Of a stretch of DNA of 64,000 bases, positions 39,763-51,183 are shown piece after piece. The first letter of the stretch is position 1; each line of letters opens with the position of its first letter. The notes beneath the pieces were generated by a model. It did no database searches and was not told where the DNA came from. It was given only the letters and a program-made list of their open reading frames with translations. Origin of the DNA: Mucor racemosus (taxonomy: Eukaryota > Mucoromycota > Mucoromycetes > Mucorales > Mucoraceae); the NCBI GenBank assembly GCA_027405735.1, contig JAPEHQ010000001.1, forward strand, positions 7,037,352 to 7,101,351, in the 5' to 3' direction. The translations under genes and the position numbers were made by a program.

Positions 39763-41768
39763 TCAGTGAGATAGGCTCTGTTCTCGTTCTTTTCCTTTCA
39801 ATCTAGATTTATTCTGATATGTAAACTGTTGATCTGTCTCCATAGGTTCATTGGGCACATCCAATTCATTGAATGATGATAAAAGCGGTAATAACATCAA
39901 ATCGACATTTTCATACGATACATTGCAACACATTGATATGAGTCGTTTATATTCTTGGTGTCTTTTGCTAGGCGTTTTCATTAACAATTGCATTAATTCT
40001 TCAGTGTGTTTCTTTCGATCTTGCTGCAATTGCTTTAGCTCTGCTAATAACAAAGAAGGATCCATGTTGTTTTCGATTTTCACAGGAGCCTCTTGTTTAT
40101 ATTCACTGATCAAACTATCAATCAATTCTTTCTGTATCACGAGTGTTTGCTTGACAAGTAATTTGCTTAATCTTTGTGATCCATGCTCGACGACCTGAAG
40201 TTTTGTTGGATCATATTGAATCTGTTCAAATGTATGCTCAGTTCCTGCTAACCTTTTCTTTGCTAATTCCAAGTCGTTCTTCTTTTCCTTTATTAAATGA
40301 TCTTTCTGTATCAAATCTCTTTCGTAATTTCCTGCAAGGCCATCAAATACTTGAGATACGATTGGTGGTTGTGATCTATCGCCCACCAAAATCTTCTTGA
40401 ATAAGCCTTCCACTGTATGTCGTAATTTAGTCCTTGCCGCTAATTCTACTCTGTGATCACTTTTCTGGTATATATCATCAGTTGTATTGGATGAAGACTG
40501 TGCGGCAGGTTGAAATCTATTGTTTCTTTCGACCTCTGATAAATAATCTTGTGCTGTCATACCTTCCTCATTTGCAATTTCTGCACTTGCACCAGCATCG
40601 ATAAGTAATCTAACTAATTTCTTGTTTCCAATCCTTGCTGCAATAGATAGCGCAGTATCACCGTAAACGTCTTGAACGTTTAGTATGGATATTAATTCAG
40701 ATTGATTTGACGCTAGTGTTTCTATTAAACATTCCATGTAATATCTTGAGGCATGAACTTTTCCTTTCCAACTTGCTGTCGCTGCAACATGATGAAATAC
40801 AGTTTGATCCTTTTTGTCAATATTGAATATTGTCTTTTTAAGCATATCAATCAAAAATAAAAAGGATTTCGCATCAAAATTGTTGGTAAATAGCACGGAT
40901 CTCATTAAAGCCGTTTGTCCTTTGTAATTAACTCGGTATATATCTGCACCTAAGTCAATCAAGATGTTGACCAATTTCAATCTTCCCATAGCAGCTGCCC
41001 AATGTAAGCTTGTGTGCCCTTCATCATCGATAATCACATTAACATCCAAATCTAATGGTGGTCTAAGTAAAATAGCCGGTATACCATTATCATCTGATAT
41101 AAAGTATTGCAATAATTTCTGAGCATATGTGCGATCATGAGCTAAATCAAAATCTTCGTCTGTAAGGTCTGTTAATGGACGAGGTCGCTTGTTTTTATGA
41201 TTAAAATTGTCGACAAAAAACTGCTCATTGAAAGCAGAATTGTTGAAATCGTGGTGATAATCAAGATCAATGTCCATGTCTTCCTCTGTAAGCATTCGTT
41301 TAACAATTACTTTCTTTCGCTTTGGTTCCGTATTTCGAGGTTTTCTTGGTCGAGTTGATGCTGCTGTAACATGTTTAGGCGCTAATGGGGGACTAACATC
41401 GCCTTTGACATAGTCGAAAATGGGTCGTAAGATGGTATCAACATGATAATGTTCTGCTAAAGCGACTCCTCTTTCAAAAGGAACCCAAGTGCCTATAGAG
41501 TTAAGCGATTTAAATTGATGTCTGTGCATTATTTGAGGCATTTCTTACCTTGATATTTTCCGTAGCCACCTTGTACTTTTTCATGTTGACCAGTTTGCAC
41601 TTCTCTTTCCAGAATTCGAGTTCTCTGTGGTTTATCAAATTCTGCTACTTTTAATATTTGTGTCGCGTTGAGGTATGAATCTGATCTTCTTCTCATCACA
41701 GCGACATTGTTACAATTAAACTCATAGACAGGTACACCTGAGTAAGTTGCTTTGTATATTTGTGCCAT
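39763..41768 (-). CDS. Mbp1/Res-type APSES (KilA-N) transcription factor with ankyrin repeats
   Basis: Two exons (41768-41549, 41492-39763; intron 56 nt) give 649 residues. The N-terminal APSES/KilA-N DNA-binding domain covers about residues 3-105: [46 protein letters not shown], then RPIFDYV. Ankyrin repeats span about 220-400 ([20 protein letters not shown] at 232; [20 protein letters not shown]). The C-terminal third is Gln/Lys-rich and probably coiled coil. This order is that of yeast Mbp1/Swi4 and S. pombe Res1/Res2, the DNA-binding part of the MBF/SBF complexes that switch on G1/S genes. The intron inside the recognition domain is often conserved in fungi (from memory). It shares a 195-bp divergent promoter with Rab5. 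Confidence 0.94.
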
Positions 41769-41962
41769 TTAGAATATAAATTCAATAACTAACAGAAAAC
41801 TTTTTGTACGCACAAACTTTTTGCAGTCTTTATCAAGGAATCCAATCACAGCGGTATGCTACTGATTAAATTGCGGAGCCCCTATAAACCTCTTTATAAA
41901 TAGCTCTCCTATTCGTCTTTTTTTCTTTCTCTTTCTCTCTTTAGTTTTTTCTCTTTATAAAT
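41769..41962. promoter_or_regulatory. Divergent promoter between the Mbp1-like and Rab5 genes
   Basis: 194 bp separate the two start codons. It holds a CCAAT (about 41850), two TATAAA-type elements facing Rab5 (TATAAACC at 41884 and TATAAATAG at 41895), and a CT-rich tract before the Rab5 ATG. Both genes must draw on this short region or on each other's transcribed parts. Confidence 0.6.
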
Positions 41963-42472
41963 ATGTCATCCAACATTGTACCTGAAAATCAAGCAAATTC
42001 AAATACATCTGCTGTGGTTGGAAAGCCAAAACAGGTCAAACTTGTTTTATTAGGTAAATCTAAATGTATATTCACTAGTTGATTACAACTTATACATGGT
42101 TACATTCAATAGGTGAATCAGCAGTTGGAAAATCTAGTCTTGTTCAGCGATTTGTTAATCGAGAGTATGTTGAAAACAGAGAGCCCACAATTGGAGGTAA
42201 AACTTAAAAATATCACATCTAGTACTATTTGCAGAATAACCAACTTGTTTTTTTTTTACAGCTGCCTTCTTGACTCAAAAGTGTACCTTTCAAGATCGAA
42301 CCATTAAATTTGAGATTTGGGATACAGCAGGTCAGGAACGTTTTCACTCTTTAGCACCCATGTACTATCGTAACTCTCAAGCTGCAATTGTTGTATATGA
42401 TATCACTAAATCGGTATAGTGTTTAAAAGTTTATATCTTTATTATATTCAAGGCAAACTTACTCCTTTTTTT

Positions 42473-42506
<34 letters not shown>

Positions 42507-42891
42507 CATTTAGGCAACGCTTGATAAGGCAAAATCATGGGTAAAAGAATTGCAAAGACAAGCTAATACAGATATTGTCATTGCTTTAGTTGGTAACAAG
42601 CTTGATTTATGTGATGAGGAAACTGAAGAATCGAGTGAAAATGAGAGACAGGTACCTAAAGAAGATGCACAAGCATATGCAGATGAAGCAGGTCTCTTGT
42701 TTTTTGAAACAAGTGCTAAATCATCACAAAATGTCGATTCCGTATTTACTGCCATTGCTAAAAAGATTCCTTTGGAAAGCATGTATACACCTGGCAGTGG
42801 TAGAAATGCTGTTGGTGGTAGAAATAATTTGGATGGTGTTAATTTGATGCAACAACCTTCTACTGGCAGTTCAGGTGCATGTGCTTGTTAA
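41963..42891 (+). CDS. Rab5-family small GTPase
   Basis: Four exons (41963-42053, 42113-42196, 42262-42413, 42514-42891) give 234 residues. All Ras-superfamily motifs are present: P-loop GESAVGKSS (31-39), effector region [19 protein letters not shown] (79-84), NKLD (137-140) and ETSAK (174-178). The effector loop and [16 protein letters not shown] are those of Rab5/Ypt5/Vps21, which direct early-endosome fusion and sorting. The C-terminus GACAC gives a CXC end for double geranylgeranylation. An acidic insert ([14 protein letters not shown]) follows NKLD, as in fungal Rab5. The third intron contains a T32 run at 42475-42506. Confidence 0.96.
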
Positions 42892-43768
42892 GTACAATCT
42901 ATATAAACTCAACTATCTACACGAATACCCTTTCTTTATTATACTCCTTGTGTCTTTTTCGGCATTCCTCTTCTTCTCCCCTCATTTTCTTTTATTAAAA
43001 AAAATAAAACATCTAAATTTTATTTTTTTGTGTGCAAAATTATCCATAATAGTGGCTTCATCAGGTGCAATCTTGTATTCCTTATGAAGCAAACAAAGGA
43101 GTGATTTACAAGCATTTGAATGCCGCTTTAAGCAAAAGAAGAAACACAAGTAGGTCGTATTAAACAAGATTTGTACTATTTATGATGAAAAAAAAAAAAA
43201 AAAAAAAATACAAAAGTAAATTACCATAGGAATGGCATAATATGGTATTAAATTGTGGTCTTTTATTGTTTATAGTTCACCTACCAAAATTCTTTGAAAA
43301 TATATTATTTTACTGACATTTAAAACGATTTCATTCAAAATTTCCAAAAATTTCTTGCAGAATGATACAGAGCATTTTACTGTATAAATCTACTTTTTCA
43401 GTTGACCATATCATGCATATCAAAGTGATGGAGCTAATAATTCTAGTCATAAAACATCGAGCAAGCTTCTAAAGAGCAAATACCCAAACAAAAACCAAAA
43501 AAAAAAAAAAAACCATGTTTTACATTTCATGAGGAAAAATCAGGATTTTGCATAATTTGCACAGACTTGCAATGCCTGGATATAAAGCAATGCGTTTGTA
43601 GAATCATTTTGAGCTTGAAGTTAATATATTTTTTAAGGAAACGCTTTGCTTTAGTGATATTGTGTAATTCGTCAAAGATGAATGCTTAAAATGCAGTTTT
43701 AAATGTGACCTTGGTCGATGTTGTACATGTTCTTTTTTGGCTCTTCCTTCAAAACCAAAATAACAAAA
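42892..43768. other. Intergenic region, nothing recognised
   Basis: 3' flank of Rab5 and 5' flank of the transporter; an A21 run lies at 43188-43208. No open frame or RNA gene seen. Confidence 0.4.
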
Positions 43769-44938
43769 ATGGGTAATGTAGTATATCAACTCTAGTTTTA
43801 AAGTTATACTAATAATTGATATTGCTAGATAAAAGGAAATTAAAATATGTATCCTTGTTAACTCTTGTCATTCAAAATAGCGCTCTCATTTTGCTAATGC
43901 GCTACACTCGAGCAAGTGTACCTGCAGATAAACTATATTTAGCGTCTACTGCTGTGTTAATGAGTGAAGTGATCAAAACATTTGTATGTCTCGTAGTTGT
44001 TTATAATTTATTACCAATCCATGGAAGATCTTTTAGAAAGTTGTATAACTTTCTTTATCGTGAACTCATCATCAACTGGAAAGAAACAATTAAACTCGCA
44101 TTGCCAGCAATTTTATATTTAGTTCAGGTAATTTATAATAGAATATCGTATATGGAAGCTCATCAAAATTCAGAATAATCTTCAATATGTAGCTGCCACA
44201 AATTTAGATGCTGCAACATTTCAAATAACATATCAATTAAAGATTTTAACAACTGCGTTTTTCAGTGTTGTAATGCTCGATAGAAGATTAAGCAACACGA
44301 AATGGACAGCCTTAGCTATATTGACTATTGGAATTGCTCTTGTTGTTTTGCCGGAAAATGCATTTCATCAATTATTAGGTTGGGAGCAAGTGCTGACTGA
44401 GCAAGAGATGAACAAAATTGGTAATCAGTCCAATGCAAAAGGGCTTGTATCCGTTTTAGCTGCTTGCGTTTTATCTGGAATTGCTGGTGTTTATTTTGAA
44501 AAGATTGTAAAGACTGTAATTCCACATAAAGATGATATAAAGGAAAACAAGATGGATCATTTTTTATATGATTCAGAACATGCCCTCAAGATTCAATTAT
44601 GGATACGCAATATTCAATTATCAATTTTTTCTGTTATATTGGGTGGTGTATTTGTAGTTGGGCTTCAAGATGGTACAAATATATGGAGAGATGGATTTTT
44701 TCAAAATTACAGCATTATGACATGGATTGTTATTTTCATTCAAGCAGGTGGAGGACTTATAGTAGGGCTAGTAGTCAGATATGCTGATAATATTTTAAAA
44801 GGATTTGCAACTAGTATTAGTATTATTTTATCGAGCATTGTGAGCTATTGGTTATTTCAATTTGAAGTATCAATCGCTTTTGGGTTAGGAGCATTACTTG
44901 TTGTTTATGCAACTTATCTATATGGTAGCTCAACTTAA
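43769..44938 (+). CDS. Nucleotide-sugar transporter (UDP-galactose/UDP-GlcNAc type)
   Basis: Three exons: a 4-nt first exon (43769-43772, ATGG), then 43829-44127 and 44174-44938, giving 355 residues. The start MDKRKLKYVSLLTLVIQNSA is formed only if the micro-exon is used; its 56-nt intron has GTAATG...GCTAG ends. The protein is strongly hydrophobic with about 10 membrane segments. It carries family signatures (SLLTLVIQNSALILLMRYTR, NNLQYVAATNLDAATFQITYQLKIL, VVRYADNILKGFATSISII). Members exchange UDP-sugars for UMP across the Golgi membrane. The exact sugar is not determinable. It converges on MFAP1, with 45 bp between stop codons. Confidence 0.92.
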
Positions 44939-44983
44939 TCATATATATTGTATAATACATTCAAATAAAAATAATGCACAATT

Positions 44984-46382
44984 TTAATATTTATCGTGTT
45001 CATTTTTTCTTCTACGTTTAGCTAATGGTTTTTCCCAAGGTGAATCTCGACTAGATGTATCTTGATCTACCAAATGTGTGTATTTAGTTCGTCCAGCAAG
45101 ACCAAAGTTTTTAACTTGCATAATCTTTGGAAGCACATCTTTGTTTCGCACTTCATCTACTGTTGGCGCAGAGTAATCTCGTTGAAGAACTTCAGAATCA
45201 TCTTGATAAAATGCACCTTTATGATAATATTTCTGCATAAAAGTATGTTCACCTCTCTCCTTATTTTTGCTTGCTTGGGCTCTTTCTAAATCTTCCTTCA
45301 ATCGAACATCTTCAGGAAGTGCTCTTCTACGTTCCAATTCTTCCTCTTCTTTTTCACGTCTATTATCATGTACGATTAGCAAACTCAACTTTTGTTTAAT
45401 ATAGAAAAACTTACGCAATACGCTCTTCTCTATCACGCTTAATACGTGTCAATTCTCTCACTCTCCAAGCATCAAACTCTGCCTCCTCATCTAAACCATC
45501 GGTATCATCAACAGATTCTTCATATTCATTGGAATCCTTGTGGGTAGCTAAAATAATTCATGTTAATTAAACGTTAGTACATATACATTTATATTATATT
45601 TACCTTCTTCCTGTTCACGCTTGAGTTCTTCAGCGAGCATATCATGCGATTGTTTCTTTCTCTCTTCCAATTCTTCCTCCAATTTCTTTTCACGTTCTTC
45701 TGCTTCTTTAGCAAGTTTCTCTTGTTGCAAAATTGTTTCTCTGCGAGCTTTTGGTATAAAAACAGGTTTTGGTAAACTAGCAATTGTGTCCTCTTCCTCA
45801 CTAGATGATTCATATTCTGAAGAGCTCTAATTTACAAATTTTTTAGATTGGTAATTCAATTTGAAAAGAAAAGAAAATTGTTACCTCTTCCTCATCATTA
45901 TCTTCTTCCTCTTCAACTTGATGACCTCCCTTTTCTTCTTCTCCTTCCTCTTGCTCATCAGATTCAATTTGTTGTTGCTGTAAGGATCTTTGCTTTAAGC
46001 GCATTCTTTCTCTAGCTTTTTCATCTTCGTCACTCTCCTGATCATCTTCATCATCTTCTGATGAAACTTGGCGTCTTCTTCTTCCTTCACCCATTGATTG
46101 CTGTGCTTGTTGTAATCGCCTTAATCTTCGATCACTTCCAACATCTCTATCGGATATAATTGTTTGTTGAACACCTGTATTGACTTCCTTTTGAGCAAAA
46201 GATAGCTGGCCTCTTTTTTTCCGTAATTGTTGTGGTGTTTCTACCTGTTCTTGCTCTGATTCTTGACCAGATTCTGAATCGCTTAAATCATCAACATAGT
46301 TTTCAGGTACTTGACCAGCTCTGTAACGTCTAGCTTGCTTGGTGGGCTTTTGTTGCTTTTGTGTATTCGGTCTTGAAGACAT
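44984..46382 (-). CDS. MFAP1-family spliceosomal protein
   Basis: Four exons (46382-45885, 45826-45604, 45547-45415, 45359-44984) give 409 residues. The N-terminal half is highly charged (DDLSDSESGQESEQEQ; SSEDDEDDQESDEDE; long Glu runs). The C-terminal half is the conserved MFAP1 region: VFIPKARRETI, EEAEFDAWRVRELTRIKRDREER, HTFMQKYYHKGAFYQDD, NFGLAGRTKYTHLVDQDTSS. MFAP1 is a B-complex splicing factor of the U4/U6.U5 tri-snRNP in the nucleus. The start is the only ATG before MSSRPNTQKQQKP. Introns are 55-58 nt, phases consistent. Confidence 0.94.
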
Positions 46383-46639
46383 ATTGTAGAAAAAGTATGA
46401 AGAGCAAAATTTTTATTGTGCTTTAATTTTTTAAGTAATGATGCATTATTTAAGCTCAGAGACACCAAACAGAAGTACGCAGTTCCCATTAGATTTCGAT
46501 GATCACAACCTAAACAAAAAATTTAATAGAATACGCAAGGTTATTTTTTTCACAGATCACTCAAAATATTAATTTAAAACTGTACTGTGCACATTGTTTT
46601 TATTTGGAATGACTATTAGCACCACCTAGATTATTTTTC

Positions 46640-48250
46640 GTTCAGCTTTACTATGAATAACTAATTTTTTAAGATGTATGAAGTCTTCAAACTTTAAAAT
46701 TGGAGCGCACCACGTTTTCTATAATAAAAATTCATACCAAGTACTTTTTAAGAAATACTTTAAACACTGCTAAACAGATAAAGATTGGTTGCATTATGTT
46801 ACCTTTTTCTAAATTTATTTTATATTTCAAGCAAGGCCCAAAACAGGTAAAACCAACTGCTTCTTGAAAACTGGGTCCGACTTTTCATTCCTGCACAAAT
46901 TTTTTTTTAGCCAAATAACAGCAAGAAAAAATTATATGTTAATGTACCAGAGATGTTTAACGTTATTCCAAAAACAAGTATCCAAAAATATCCTATTTCT
47001 AGCAGTTGATAAAATCATTTTAGTGCTAATGTTTCAGATTTTTACAAGTATTTTACTATTAAAAATTAAAACTTTGGACCCTAATATCTCTGCAAAAAAT
47101 TAAGATATGCTAACACTTTCTCATAATGAAACTTACTTGTTTTAAAGTGCTCTATAACATATTAAGCATGAAAAAATTCAGGGACTTTTTTTGAGCCCCA
47201 TTTTTTTAATCTTTTTGTATTAGATTACAAAATATTCGATAAATTCAGTGGCATTTTTTTTTCATATCCATGTCATCGACCTCATTGAATTCTCTCGGAT
47301 CCAAGTTAATTATTTTCAAAATATTGATTTTTCGTGGAGATACCCTTAAAAATATGTACAAAGAGATAACCTCGTTTCTAACTTCAATTTTTCCCCTGTA
47401 TACCCTCATCCCAAATTCTGAATTTGAAAAAAAAAATTGCTAAAAATCTCGTTTTCTCTACGAAAAATGTAATTAGAAGGTTTAGCAATAGCTCGATCGA
47501 TAGATAATTGGTTTTCACATTATATTGATTAATTATATTTAAAATATGCTTAAAAAAAGTGATATGTATCTTCAAAAAATGTTCAAAACTTCAATTGCAC
47601 CTTACGCATAATTTAATGTAAGATAAATGTTAAAATTTTATTTAGATGAATGTAAAATTCAAAGCTGTACAAAAAACATTTAATAAGCTAAGTCAATCTA
47701 CTTTTCGATTCATGAGCTATTAAACGATTTTACTTTTTTTAATAATTTTTCAACCATTTTGTCATCAAATCAATTTTGGAACCCAGTTATCATAGATTTT
47801 AAGCTGTAATATGAACTATTATTTTGATTATCTCTACCAAAAATCAATATTTTTGCTGAAACCAATAATGCAAAGTAATTTCTAGTTGGAACTATCTTGT
47901 GAATACAAAAATTAATACCTTGATTAGGTGCTCAATGATTTTACAATCGATTTTAGGCCAATTTTGGTAAATATATATAATATTATGCCAGTGCACTTAT
48001 ATTCTGATATCAACTCTTTTATTTACAAACAAATATTAATGATACATGGAGGGAAGGTATAACGTCTTTGAAGGTTTGATGTAATTCAATTCAATATTGG
48101 GCGAAAAAATACGAAAACCATTTGAAACCTACTTGACTATAAAAACCGTATCTCAGCAAATTTTGATCTGAATAATTTTCAGCCATACATGATAATAGGT
48201 ACACATCTTTGACACAATAATCTTGAAGAGTAGTAACCTTCATAATCTAC
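46640..48250 (-). repeat. Dispersed repeat R1, copy 3 (inverted)
   Basis: Reverse complement of R1: 46640-47830 matches 13730-14770, and 47830-48240 matches the 12500-13730 part of copy 2. Landmarks are GTCATCGACCTCATTGAATT near 47271, AATTCTGAATTTG near 47413 and CGCCCAATATTGAATTG near 48090. More diverged than copies 1 and 2. Confidence 0.65.
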
Positions 48251-48288
48251 TGTTATATAGGCACATAATTTTTTCTTTGTGTTATTTA

Positions 48289-48324
<36 letters not shown>

Positions 48325-48510
48325 AAAGTTGGACAGGATTGAAATGTCAGACCTAATTTTTAAAGAAAAAGCAACGAATTTTATATGTTGTTGAGTCTAC
48401 TTGAGATATAAAATAAATTAAAAAAAACGTAGCATAATGCGACCAACTCATATCTGCTTGACAGTGCTTGAGATATATTCTGAAAGATGTTTTGCATGCT
48501 ACTAGTTATA
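48241..48510 (+). repeat. R1 3'-end fragment in direct orientation
   Basis: Matches the 2520-2690 end of R1 (GTTATTTAATAA, AGTTGGACAGGATTGAAA, GTAGCATAATGCGACCAACT) and lies next to the inverted copy 3, so the two face each other. It contains an A32 run at 48291-48322. Confidence 0.6.
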
Positions 48511-49149
48511 TAGAGAACATCCTCCGATTTGAAAACTGGAAAGCTTTGAGAATTAGCTTTTTAAATGTATTGTCCCCAAATGATAACAGCAAAATGTTCT
48601 ACAAGAAATGTATAATTTTTATTTGATATTAACCATGTAAAAAAAGCTTGACATAAAAGGTATATATATATCGCATTTTTATTCAATAAAACAAGTTTGT
48701 TTTACGATGTGCAAATATAATATTTTTAAAACAAATATGCCTGAAGGTAAGAAGAAAATTTACGCATAATCAAGCGAAAGGGTATATGAAATTATGCATG
48801 TTTTGAAAATACCATTCAAAAGTCTATTACGTGTTAAAGTATTTATCATACAATACACAAAAGTGGTCTAGATTATTGAGATTCATCCCCAAACCAAGGT
48901 TAGCTAATGTGAATGTTTTAGTAATTTAAAAGGCTTCAATACCACATGATGGTCTTTGTACAATACATACGTCATTCAGGACATGCTTTCATTTCTATTT
49001 TGCATACACGAGAGTATAGACGTTAATGACAGCAAAAGACATGCCCTGCCGATTGGTAACGTAATTATATCTTGCGTTCAATTGTAATAGCAGTAGTAGG
49101 ATCATTTTTTAAAAGTTTTTATTGATTGCTCTGTGTAAAGCACAGCTGT

Positions 49150-49830
49150 GAGGCTGACTCAAGAGACGGACACAAATTGATTTGTTAAACATACAATTAG
49201 ATAGAAATAAGGTGGATAAGATATACCATGCAAGTGACAAAAAAATAAATAAAAATTAAAAAGTAAATAAATAGTAGGAATTCAAAGAAAAGGTCATAGC
49301 ATTAAGTGGATCCTGTCCCCATCGATCATTTGTGGAATATAGAGTCAAATGTTGGCTATCATTACTGCTGGGAGGAGCTGAAGGCTTTTGACTATAATAA
49401 CGGATTTCAAAGAAGTTCAAAAGAAAGAATTGCGGTGATTATATCATGAAGAGAAACAGTTGACCAAAAGAATTCTGAAATGACAGCAGCCTGCCAAAAG
49501 TGGGCTTTGACAGGACAGTAAACAAGAAATGCTTAGGCAAATCAACTGTGAGCGAGCAAACAGAACATAGAGGAAAGGGACGTTGTTTGGGAAAAATTCG
49601 ATGTAAAATAGGAGGAATAATCATTATTGATAAATCTATAATCACATTTCTTTGAACCATAGTTAATGAAAAAGCCCAAATGAATTTCCAAGAGGAGGAG
49701 CTGATCGATGTCAAATAGGAGGGCACTAAATATACATGAGAGAAAGAGCAAGCCTGTCGAAATGTCTTGGTGTAGGATTATTTTTATGCTAGGCTTAATT
49801 TTCAAACTAGGCACTTATATGTCCCCAATG
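49150..49830 (-). pseudogene. LINE reverse-transcriptase remnant (zf-RVT region)
   Basis: The minus strand reads SSSWKFIWAFSLTMVQRNVI, then RIFPKQRPFPLCSVC, then DLPKHFLFTVLSKPTFGRLL in one frame of 95 codons. A W-x2-W start, a Cys-X2-Cys followed by H-F-L-F is the pattern of the zinc-binding C-terminal part of LINE reverse transcriptases. Overlapping frames suggest a frameshift, and the RT core is absent. I call it a decayed non-LTR retrotransposon 3' end. Confidence 0.55.
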
Positions 49831-50294
49831 AACAGATAACTGTTGCTGAAAAGTGAGCTTTTATATAGTATATTAATTTTATTATATTCTAACGGACGCA
49901 TCAATATATGAATCTTTGATCGTGTTTTTTAAAATGTTTATTTATTGAATTGTAAGATTTCAGCCTAGTGCTTTTCAGGAATATGATGATATACAGTAGA
50001 CAATATTTGGTATCAAAATTAATTTAAGCGTTGATTAATTTTCAAAGGCATGTAAGTTTATATAGAGTTTGCATTCAATGGGACGCACTGATAACGTTCT
50101 TCTGATCCACTATAGTCGCTTTAAACGTTGTAAAATGACATTGTAGGTTACAGATCATTTCATACAAATGATACGTTGATATGATTGTTGATGTAGAAGT
50201 GGAGGTAGATGAGCAAAAAAATAGCGATTTGAATCGAATATCAAAACAATCACCTTGCTTGTCATAAGGGTCAAACCAACGGTCCATGACAATT

Positions 50295-51035
50295 GCGCTA
50301 CTTACACAGTCTATATGGCCATTTAAACACAAAATGCGCCAACCATGTTTTCACTAAGGGTGTTGTTAAAGGCGGCCATGAAACGCATCATGCACAACTA
50401 CATATCCTGTTAGATATGCTGCCTGAATCAACTCTTACAGCATGCCTACGGCATCCTATAAGATTCCTACATTGCCATGGAACCAAAGCCTCGATATATT
50501 GGACACTAAGGCTTAGAAGGGTAAATCATTAATTTTTTATGTTCAAAGGTTGGTTATCGAATCAAGCACTTATCTTTTGAGCCGTATAGACATCATTTTT
50601 GGCAACTACGCTACTCACACAGTCTATATGGCCATTTAAACACAAAATGCGCCAACCATGTTTTCACTAAGGGTGTTGTTAAAGGCGGCCATGAAACGCA
50701 TCATGCACAACTACATATCCTGTTAGATATGCTGCCTGAATCAACTCTTACAGCATGCCTACGGCACCCTATAAAATTCCTACATTGCCATAGAGTTAAG
50801 TACTATGTTGGCTGCAAATAGAAAGAGGAAAATTAGTTGCCTTGTAGTTTAGATTTTCAATACTATATTGGAATACTTTGTCTGTGAACTGATAGACATG
50901 AATTCGTGAAAACTATATTACTCACACAATATATATGACCATTTAAGCACAAAACGCGCCAACGGTACTTTCACTAAGAGTGTTGTTTAGGCTGCCATGA
51001 AACAAATCATGCGCAAACGCATATCTCTCGTTTAT
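50295..51035 (+). repeat. 310-bp triplication
   Basis: Three units start near 50298, 50611 and 50918. The first ~190 bp of units 1 and 2 are almost identical (from CACAGTCTATATGGCCATTT to CTACATTGCCAT); unit 3 is diverged (CGCGCCAACGGTACTTTCAC). The block is less AT-rich than its surroundings. In the + frame unit 1 reads as HSLYGHLNTKCANHVFTKGV, but no gene structure is apparent. Confidence 0.8.
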
Positions 51036-51183
51036 CAGCAAACTATGGAAAATATAAAAGAAAATAAATGGAATTCACGACTATAATAAACGTGACTGCA
51101 AACTGAGTTTCGTTTGATTTTTTTACATGACTTTTTAACATTGTAATTGAACTCGTTTCATTTTCAATTCCCTCATCACTTAA

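Noticed and set aside
50075..50332. 85-codon minus-strand frame ending NLQCHFTTFKATIVDQKNV
   Set aside because: Protein-like in part but with a Ser-Thr repeat, no start or splice context and no recognised family; left out as a gene.
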